Shown here piece by piece: positions 1-3,925 of a stretch of 23,064 nt of DNA (its first letter is position 1; every line of letters begins with the position of its first letter). The notes under the pieces were generated by a model. That model was not told where the DNA came from. It saw only the letters and a list, made by a program, of their open reading frames with translations, and did not search any database. Source of the stretch: an uncultured Flavobacteriales bacterium (lineage in GTDB: Bacteria > Bacteroidota > Bacteroidia > Flavobacteriales_D > Sanyastnellaceae); contig CALJKR010000023.1 of assembly GCA_937974555.1 (NCBI GenBank), positions 1 through 23,064 on the forward strand, written 5' to 3'. The position numbers and the translations under genes are program-made.

Positions 1-378
1 AACGGCGAAGTGGGCAGCTGGGGCAGTGTGCAGTGTTTGAAGACGGGAACGGCAGGGATGGTGACTCAGAGCGAGAACGCAGAGGCATGGGCGAATAGCG
101 GTACAGCGCAATGGGCGAATCATGATTCGCCCAAACAGGAAGTGCGTTTCACCCTATACCCCAACCCCACCAGCACGGGCCGCTTCATCCTAACCGCCAA
201 CCACACCTCCGACGAGGAAGTGAAAAGCATCAAGATGATGGACATCACGGGCAAGGTAGTTTTCCAAACCCAGGTTGTTATGAATGACAATTCAGTAGAA
301 GTCGATTTCGGTAATTTGGCCAGTGGGGTGTATGTCGTGATGGTAGGAGAGGAGAGAATGAGGTTGGTTATTCAGTAG
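1..378 (+). CDS. T9SS type A sorting-domain protein, C-terminal end (5' truncated)
   Basis: The reading frame is open from base 1 and ends at TAG (376-378), so the real start lies outside the window. About 126 codons are visible. The last ~75 residues have the layout of a type A T9SS C-terminal domain (Por secretion tail): a YPNP motif at about codons 53-56, then a G-R-F strand, a DITGKVV segment, and a closing L-A-S-G-V-Y-V-V strand followed by a short basic-hydrophobic end. Such domains carry secreted proteins through the T9SS outer-membrane translocon and are then usually removed or linked to the surface. The part before YPNP is a low-complexity linker rich in W-A-N. It contains a perfect 22-base palindrome (112-133) related to the intergenic repeats further on. 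The catalytic or binding part is not in view, so its activity cannot be named. Confidence 0.85.
   Translation, partial: NGEVGSWGSVQCLKTGTAGMVTQSENAEAWANSGTAQWANHDSPKQEVRFTLYPNPTSTGRFILTANHTSDEEVKSIKMMDITGKVVFQTQVVMNDNSVEVDFGNLASGVYVVMVGEERMRLVIQ
112..133. repeat. REP-like palindrome inside coding sequence
   Basis: A perfect palindrome with 11-base arms (TGGGCGAATCA and its reverse complement). It shares the core GGGCGAAT...ATTCGCCC with the palindrome at 1632-1651 and the near-palindrome at 1601-1618. It falls in the linker just before the T9SS sorting domain, in frame with the gene. A second copy of the half-site GGGCGAAT lies a few codons upstream. Confidence 0.7.
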
Positions 379-515
379 ATCAGTAGATCAGTGGATCGGT
401 ATTGGGTTATGGGTATTTTGTAGAGTGAGATGGGTATCATTTCCCCACCTCCAAAATACCCACCTAGCCTTCATTCTCATCTTCTTTCTGTTTCTCACTC
501 TGAAATAACCACCCC

Positions 516-544
516 GTCCCGACAGCGCTGACGCTCGTCGGGAC
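516..544. repeat. GTCCCGAC...GTCGGGAC hairpin (REP-like)
   Basis: The arms GTCCCGACAGCG and CGCTCGTCGGGAC pair almost fully, with one unpaired base, around a 4-base loop. It is GC-rich inside an AT-richer gap between two convergent genes, so it could also act as a bidirectional RNA stem. There is no U-run on either side, so an intrinsic terminator is not supported. Confidence 0.6.
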
Positions 545-548
545 ACCC

Positions 549-595
549 CTCCTTTCTCTCGCAAGCTCGAGTAGTAGGGGAGATTTCTGATTCAC
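549..595. repeat. 47-base dispersed repeat, copy 1
   Basis: This block starts CTCCTTTCTCTCGC and ends GATTCAC, with an AGCTCGAG core. It matches 2522-2568 at 43 of 47 positions with no gaps and in the same orientation. The two halves are loosely self-complementary (CTCC...CTCG against CGAG...GGGGAG), so it may fold into an imperfect stem. The block has no coding sense. Confidence 0.75.
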
Positions 596-607
596 TGATC
601 TACCGAT

Positions 608-1039
608 TCACTGATCTACTGATCCACCAATCCACTTTATCGCTTGATCGGCTGACCAAATGGGAAGCGGAGAACCTTTGAAGTCTTTTGTGTTTCGGGT
701 GATGATGGCGTTGATTTTTGCATATCGCTGACTGGTTTGCATTTGAAGTGCATCTTCAAAATCTTTCGGATTGGATTGAAGGGCTTCATGCACATCGGAT
801 GCAGATGTGTCCAAAATGGTCATGAAGGTTTGAATCTTTTTTAAAATGCGCATCGCTTCATGGTGACTCTTCAACTTTTGCAAGATGTAATACAAATTGT
901 GAACGGTGATAACCGACATGTACAATTTCACTTTGCCTTTGACTGCCAGGTCAAAAAGTAGGCTTGCGCTTTTCGAATGCGGTTTTCTATCCAACAGCAA
1001 GTCCAAAATAATGTTGGTATCGACGAAGCAATGTTTCAT
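608..1039 (-). CDS. PIN-domain toxin (VapC-like ribonuclease)
   Basis: This 143-residue PIN-domain protein is probably the toxin of a type II toxin-antitoxin pair; family members cleave RNA with Mg2+. Visible hallmarks are the N-terminal FVDTNIILDLLLDR with D7, the FEDAL motif with D96, and the late IITRNTKDF motif with D119. The usual mid-protein Glu is replaced by Asn/His in the TVHNLYYIL segment (residues 45-53), a pattern I recall from the Bacteroidota PIN branch. The ATG overlaps the antitoxin stop as ATGA (1036-1039), which indicates coupled translation. The last residues, WIGGSVDQ, and the stop are encoded by the ATCCACC/GATCAGT repeat words of the neighbouring mosaic, so the native C-terminus may have been overwritten or extended. 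The PIN call is firm; the RNA target is unknown. Confidence 0.85.
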   Translation of the reverse strand: MKHCFVDTNIILDLLLDRKPHSKSASLLFDLAVKGKVKLYMSVITVHNLYYILQKLKSHHEAMRILKKIQTFMTILDTSASDVHEALQSNPKDFEDALQMQTSQRYAKINAIITRNTKDFKGSPLPIWSADQAIKWIGGSVDQ

Positions 1040-1284
1040 CTTATGTGCTTTTTGATGAGCATTGAACCCATTTCCTCTTTTTCGTTGAAGTCAGGGCCAA
1101 CTTTCGCTATTCCCATCAGAGATTCGATTTTAGGAGAAAGCCGTTCAGAAGTTCCTTCCCTGGTCGTCATTGTTTTCAAATAGTTTTCGACCAATGCTGA
1201 AAGACTTTTGCCATTTTCTTTGGCATGTTTCTTTGCGGCATCAATGATTTTCTTGTCGATGGTTAAGGTGAGTTTGGTGATCAT
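1036..1284 (-). CDS. Antitoxin of the PIN-toxin pair (DUF6364-like)
   Basis: This 82-residue protein begins MITKLTLTIDKKIIDAAKKHAKENGKS. A short beta strand followed by a helix and S-L-S-A-L-V-E-N-Y-L is the ribbon-helix-helix layout of VapB-type/DUF6364 antitoxins. The N-terminal half would dimerise and bind operator DNA, and the charged C-terminal tail would neutralise the toxin. I chose the ATG at 1282-1284 because homology starts there. The frame stays open upstream to 1410, but that extension has no family-like sequence and would cover the probable control region. The stop overlaps the toxin start by 4 bases. Two copies of ACGTGTAAA directly upstream could be the site where the pair represses itself. 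Confidence 0.8.
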   Translation of the reverse strand: MITKLTLTIDKKIIDAAKKHAKENGKSLSALVENYLKTMTTREGTSERLSPKIESLMGIAKVGPDFNEKEEMGSMLIKKHIR

Positions 1285-1286
1285 TT

Positions 1287-1324
1287 CACGTGTAAATTTT
1301 CTTGTAATAATACGTGTAAAATTT
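1287..1324 (-). promoter_or_regulatory. Direct repeats upstream of the antitoxin (candidate operator)
   Basis: ACGTGTAAA occurs at 1288-1296 and 1312-1320, exactly 24 bases apart, each followed by a run of A/T. The nearer copy ends 3 bases from the antitoxin ATG. Repeats of this kind next to a ribbon-helix-helix antitoxin gene are often autorepression sites, so an operator role is inferred. No clean -7 element (TAnnTTTG) was found between the repeats and the ATG. A looser TACTTTG lies further upstream on the minus strand, near 1363-1369. Confidence 0.35.
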
Positions 1325-1543
1325 ACTCGATGTTCGATTGCTTTCATGTTTTTTTTGAACGCAAAGTAGCCACTTGCAAGTCGCAAATGCAACCTATAAA
1401 TCATGCACATGGTATGAAAATGATATGCGCAATTTTAGGAGATGGGAAGTGGGTGATGGGTTTTGAGTAATGGGTTTAATATCCCCACAAAAATACCCAC
1501 CTAGCATTCATTCTCATTCTGTTTCTCGCTTTATTCCCTATCC

Positions 1544-1561
1544 GGTGGACTAAAGTCCACC
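1544..1561. repeat. GGTGGACT-AA-AGTCCACC hairpin
   Basis: Perfect 8-base arms flank a 2-base centre. It occupies the place in this gap where the gap at 379-607 has its GTCCCGAC hairpin. It is a REP-like palindrome of unrelated sequence. Confidence 0.6.
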
Positions 1562-1599
1562 TCCAACTGGTTACCGATCCACCAATCCACCGATCCATC

Positions 1600-1651
1600 G
1601 GGCGAATAATTCTTCGCCTCACCTCTGCGCCGGGCGAATAATTATTCGCCC
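1600..1651. repeat. Pair of GGGCGAATAAT palindromes
   Basis: Two copies lie 14 bases apart. The second (1632-1651) is the perfect 20-base palindrome GGGCGAATAATTATTCGCCC. The first (1601-1618) has one mismatch between its arms. A third relative sits in the coding region at 112-133. Paired copies are typical of REP-type elements, but no REP-associated transposase gene is visible in the window. Confidence 0.7.
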
Positions 1652-1754
1652 TTCCCTTCATCTCCTCATCTCCTCATCCCCTCATCCCTTTTCCGCATAA
1701 TTTATAGGTTGTCTATGCGTGAAATTCTTTTGAGATTTGATTTGATGAAAAAAT

Positions 1755-1778
1755 AAAGTAAATAATTGTTTACTTTTG
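1755..1778 (+). promoter_or_regulatory. hicA promoter -7 element with overlapping inverted repeat (operator)
   Basis: TACTTTTG (1771-1778) is an exact match to the Bacteroidota -7 consensus TAnnTTTG and lies 13 bases before the hicA ATG. Overlapping it is a perfect inverted repeat with 8-base arms, AAAGTAAA (1755-1762) and TTTACTTT (1769-1776), separated by 6 bases. A repressor bound there would cover the -7 box, as expected for self-control by a HicB protein with a DNA-binding end. The best -33 TTTG (1741-1744) is 26 bases away, longer than usual. Confidence 0.5.
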
Positions 1779-1791
1779 TAAAGCAAATCGA

Positions 1792-1983
1792 ATGAAATGC
1801 AATGAATTATTGAGACTATTAATGAAGAACGGTTGGGTGATGGTTAGTCAAAGAGGATCACATGTCAAGTTGATTTTGCCCAACAGCCCTGAAAAAGGAG
1901 TAATCATTTTTCCCAATCATGGCAGCGCAGAGTTGGGTAAAGGATTGGAATTGAAAATTAGGAAACAAGCTGGTTTGAAATAA
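1792..1983 (+). CDS. hicA: HicA-type mRNA interferase toxin
   Basis: This 63-residue protein has the usual length and fold order of HicA (YcfA/dsRNA-binding-like) toxins: an N-terminal helix MKCNELLRLLMKNGW, the strand-turn R-G-S-H-V-K with the catalytic His at position 24, and the end I-F-P-N-H-G-S-A-E-L-G-K-G-L-E-L-K-I-R-K-Q-A-G. HicA cleaves mRNA and tmRNA without needing the ribosome, which halts growth when the antitoxin is lost. The ATG at 1792 follows a -7-like element by 13 bases, giving a short leader without a Shine-Dalgarno sequence, as is usual in this phylum. The stop is one base from the hicB start, so the two are co-transcribed. Other ATGs close by are out of frame. Confidence 0.9.
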   Translation: MKCNELLRLLMKNGWVMVSQRGSHVKLILPNSPEKGVIIFPNHGSAELGKGLELKIRKQAGLK

Positions 1984-1984
1984 G

Positions 1985-2380
1985 ATGAAGAAACTAAAAT
2001 TGCCTAAGAAATTTTGTTGGCGTATAGAGCAAACCGAATCTGGTTTTTCTGCGTACGAATGCAAATTGCCATTGTATACTACAGCGGTTGAGATGGTAGA
2101 TTTATTGAATCATTGCTATGAAGCCGAAGCGTTGTATTTTGAAAGAGAAGAAAGCGAGGTAGCGCTAATCGCGCATCAATTTATATGGGATTGGCGTTCT
2201 TTTTTTAACCATTACCGTATTCTTAATGCACGCTTGTTTGCCAAGCGAATTGGTATAAACCCAGCGTTACTCTCCCAATACATGAGCGGGAATAAAGTTC
2301 CATCCTGGCGACAACAACAAAAGCTGGTAGCTGGAGTAAAGAAAATCGGTGAGGAGTTGTCGCAGTTTGATTTTTTGTGA
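1985..2380 (+). CDS. hicB: HicB-type antitoxin with C-terminal helix-turn-helix
   Basis: This 131-residue protein lies one base after hicA. The N-terminal ~65 residues, with W-R-I-E-Q-T-E-S-G-F-S-A-Y-E-C then V-E-M-V-D-L-L-N, fit loosely the partial RNase-H-like fold by which HicB covers HicA. The C-terminal part (about residues 78-125) reads like an XRE-type helix-turn-helix: ARLFAKRIGINPALLSQYMSG followed by K-V-P-S-W-R-Q-Q-Q-K-L. It is predicted to bind the inverted repeat at 1755-1776 and repress the operon. The central segment is more divergent than in typical HicB proteins, so the antitoxin role rests mainly on position, size and the helix-turn-helix. Confidence 0.8.
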   Translation: MKKLKLPKKFCWRIEQTESGFSAYECKLPLYTTAVEMVDLLNHCYEAEALYFEREESEVALIAHQFIWDWRSFFNHYRILNARLFAKRIGINPALLSQYMSGNKVPSWRQQQKLVAGVKKIGEELSQFDFL

Positions 2381-2521
2381 TTCGGTAAGCGGTGATGGGT
2401 ATTGGATGATAGGTTTGGTGTAATGGGTGATGGGTTTAGGGTAGTGGGTATACAGAAAACTCATAACCGTCAACTCAAAACCGATAACCCCAAACCGTCA
2501 ACTCATAACCGTTAACTCCTC

Positions 2522-2568
2522 CTCCTTTCTCTCGCGAGCTCGAGAAGAAGGGGAGATTTCCGATTCAC
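2522..2568. repeat. 47-base dispersed repeat, copy 2
   Basis: It matches 549-595 at 43 of 47 positions, in the same orientation and without gaps. In both places it is followed by GATTCAC/GATCCAC words. Confidence 0.75.
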
Positions 2569-2584
2569 CGATCCACTTTCAACC

Positions 2585-2625
2585 TTCATCCCCTCATCCC
2601 CTCATCCCTTCATCCCTTCATCCCC
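2585..2625. repeat. TCATCCCC short tandem array abutting frr
   Basis: Five imperfect 8-9-base units of the form TCATCCCC/TTCATCCC. The array ends exactly at the base before the frr stop codon (2626-2628), so the frr transcript would carry GGGATGA-type repeats immediately after its stop. A similar array lies at 1656-1690. Confidence 0.65.
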
Positions 2626-3189
2626 TTAAATCGTCATGATATCCTTGTCCTTTGCGGCAAGTACTTCTTCTACTTTTTTGTTGTAGCGATCGGTCAATTC
2701 TTGGATTTTGGTTTCGCCGGTTTTGGCTTCGTCTTCGGGAAGGCCATCTTTTTGGGCTTGCTTGATGAAGTCGATGGCTTCTTTGCGGGCGTTGCGAATA
2801 GAAACTTTTGCGTTTTCTCCTTCGCTGTGCGCTCGCTTAGACAAATCTCTTCTGCGCTCTTCTGTGAGCATGGGAACGGCGATGATGATCAAGTCGCCAT
2901 TGTTCTGTGGATTCAATCCCAAGTTGGCTTCCATGATGGCCTTGGCGATGGCTTCCAACATGTGCTTTTCCCATGCTTGCACTGTAATCGTGCGTGCATC
3001 TGGGGTGCTGACGTTGGCGACGTTCTTCAATGGCGTCATCGATCCGTAATAATCTACTTTCACACTATCCAACATGGCGGGGCTGGCTTTGCCCGCGCGA
3101 ATTTTATTCAATTCAAATTCCAAATGATCAATGGCTTTGTTCATGCCACTGGTGGCTTCTTCTAAGGCCATTCCAATTTCTTCTGACAT
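2626..3189 (-). CDS. frr: Ribosome recycling factor
   Basis: This 187-residue protein splits post-termination ribosomes together with EF-G in the cytoplasm. The length is standard (about 185). Recognisable family blocks are the N-terminal LEFELNKIRAGKASPAMLD, the PLKNVANVSTPDARTITVQAWEK middle domain, LGLNPQNNGDLIIIAVPMLTEERRRDL, and the C-terminal helix with A-R-K-E-A-I-D-F-I-K and D-K-D-I-M-T-I. The start at 3189 gives the expected N-terminus M-S-E-E-I. It lies 11 bases after pyrH, the conserved bacterial pyrH-frr arrangement, so both probably share a transcript. The stop TAA directly abuts a repeat array. Confidence 0.97.
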   Translation of the reverse strand: MSEEIGMALEEATSGMNKAIDHLEFELNKIRAGKASPAMLDSVKVDYYGSMTPLKNVANVSTPDARTITVQAWEKHMLEAIAKAIMEANLGLNPQNNGDLIIIAVPMLTEERRRDLSKRAHSEGENAKVSIRNARKEAIDFIKQAQKDGLPEDEAKTGETKIQELTDRYNKKVEEVLAAKDKDIMTI

Positions 3190-3200
3190 ATTCCTTTGTA

Positions 3201-3908
3201 TTAAAAATCTACCAATGTTCCTACATTTTCTCCTTTGACGAGACGCTTCAAATTGCCGCTTTTGTTCATGTCAAATACGATGATGGGCAATTTGTTTTCA
3301 TTGCACAAGGTGAAGGCGGTCATGTCCATGACGTTCAATCCTTTTTCGTATACCTCATTGAAAGATACACGCTCATACTTGGTGGCATTTGGATCTTTCT
3401 CGGGATCGGCGGTGTAGATGCCATCCACACGGGTTCCTTTCAAGATCACGTCTGCTTCAATTTCAATGGCGCGCAACGATGCTGCGGTGTCGGTGGTGAA
3501 AAACGGATTTCCCGTTCCCGCTCCAAAGATGACCACACGTCCTACTTCCAGGTGCTTCACGGCTTTGCGTCGTATGAATGGCTCCGCGATTTGTTTCATC
3601 TCGATGGCAGATTGCAAACGGGTGGGAACCTCGATGCTTTCCAATGCGCTTTGCAAAGCCATGGAGTTGATCATCGTGGCCAACATCCCCATGTAATCCC
3701 CTTGGGTTCTCTCCATTCCGCCCTGCTGTGCTTGCACTCCGCGGAAGATGTTTCCTCCGCCAATCACGATGGCAACTTCAACGCCCGCATCAAAAATTTC
3801 TTTGATTTCTCGGGCATATTGCATCAATCTTTCGTTATCTATTCCAAATTGTTTGTCTCCCATGAGAGACTCACCGCTGAGCTTAAGGAGGATGCGAGAA
3901 TACTTCAT
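3201..3908 (-). CDS. pyrH: UMP kinase
   Basis: This 235-residue enzyme phosphorylates UMP to UDP with ATP, the entry step to UTP and CTP. It belongs to the amino-acid-kinase fold. Visible are MKYSRILLKLSGESLMG (phosphate-binding N-terminus), VIGGGNIFRG (about 49-57), RTQGDYMGMLATMIN (67-81), FGAGTGNPFFTTDTAA (128-143) and KGTRVDGIYTADP (157-169). I chose the ATG at 3906-3908, where homology begins. A longer frame back to a TTG at 3956 only runs through the end of the preceding gene. The upstream AddB-like gene ends 17 bases earlier. A perfect -7 match, TATATTTG (minus strand, 3913-3920), sits 4 bases before the ATG, but no good -33 partner was found, so a separate leaderless transcript is only possible. 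Confidence 0.97.
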   Translation of the reverse strand: MKYSRILLKLSGESLMGDKQFGIDNERLMQYAREIKEIFDAGVEVAIVIGGGNIFRGVQAQQGGMERTQGDYMGMLATMINSMALQSALESIEVPTRLQSAIEMKQIAEPFIRRKAVKHLEVGRVVIFGAGTGNPFFTTDTAASLRAIEIEADVILKGTRVDGIYTADPEKDPNATKYERVSFNEVYEKGLNVMDMTAFTLCNENKLPIIVFDMNKSGNLKRLVKGENVGTLVDF

Positions 3909-3925
3909 GTCACAAATATAAGAAA

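Larger units (their letters stand above)
379..607. repeat. Repeat mosaic between convergent genes
   Basis: No gene is visible here. The gap is a chain of short repeats. It starts with GATCAGT words (378-401) and G-rich TGGGTTATGGG words. A GGGTATTTTG arm (411-420) has its exact reverse complement at 462-471. Then come the CCACCTAG...TTCATTCTCAT block (443-500), a GTCCCGAC/GTCGGGAC hairpin (516-544), a 47-base block beginning CTCCTTTCTCTCGC (549-595), and ACTGATC words reaching into the toxin gene. The 24-base segment 378-401 matches the reverse complement of 601-624 at 23 of 24 positions, so the mosaic is bounded by inverted arms that overlap the ends of both flanking genes. Confidence 0.8.
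1411..1755. repeat. Repeat mosaic between the two toxin-antitoxin pairs
   Basis: No convincing gene lies between the antitoxin start (1284) and hicA (1792). After a leader-like stretch, the gap holds G-rich TGGGTGATGGG words (1441-1476), a second copy of the CCACCTAGCATTCATTCTCAT block (1483-1530), the GGTGGACT/AGTCCACC hairpin (1544-1561), GATCCACC words (1576-1598), two GGCGAATAAT palindromes (1601-1651) and C-rich TCATCTCC/TCATCCCC words (1656-1690). The order of word types matches the gaps at 379-607 and 2381-2625. Open frames across it encode only repeat-derived peptides such as R-W-I-G-G-S-V, so they were not called as genes. Confidence 0.75.
2381..2625. repeat. Repeat mosaic between hicB and frr
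   Basis: This is a non-coding gap between convergent genes. It begins with G-rich words (TGATGGGTATTGG, TGATGGGTTTAGGG; 2391-2453). Several copies of AACCGTCAACTC or AACCG(A)TAAC-like words follow (2465-2517), then the second 47-base block (2522-2568), GATCCAC words, and a C-rich tandem array (2585-2625). It repeats the word order seen at 379-607. There is no U-tract stem suggesting a terminator for either gene. Confidence 0.75.

Noticed and set aside
1285..1410. N-terminal extension of the antitoxin frame to 1410
   Set aside because: The added 42 residues do not fit the antitoxin fold and run over the direct repeats that look like a control site.
1476..1661. 61-codon minus-strand frame between the toxin-antitoxin pairs
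   Set aside because: It is made entirely of repeat words (R-W-I-G-G-S-V and palindrome-derived residues) and has no gene-like features.
2585..2625. TCATCCCC array as a CRISPR-like array
   Set aside because: Units are 8-9 bases and contiguous, with no spacers; it is a short tandem repeat.
2701..3165. Long open frame on the plus strand opposite frr
   Set aside because: It is the complement of a clearly conserved gene and its product (many F, G, V) has no recognisable domain.
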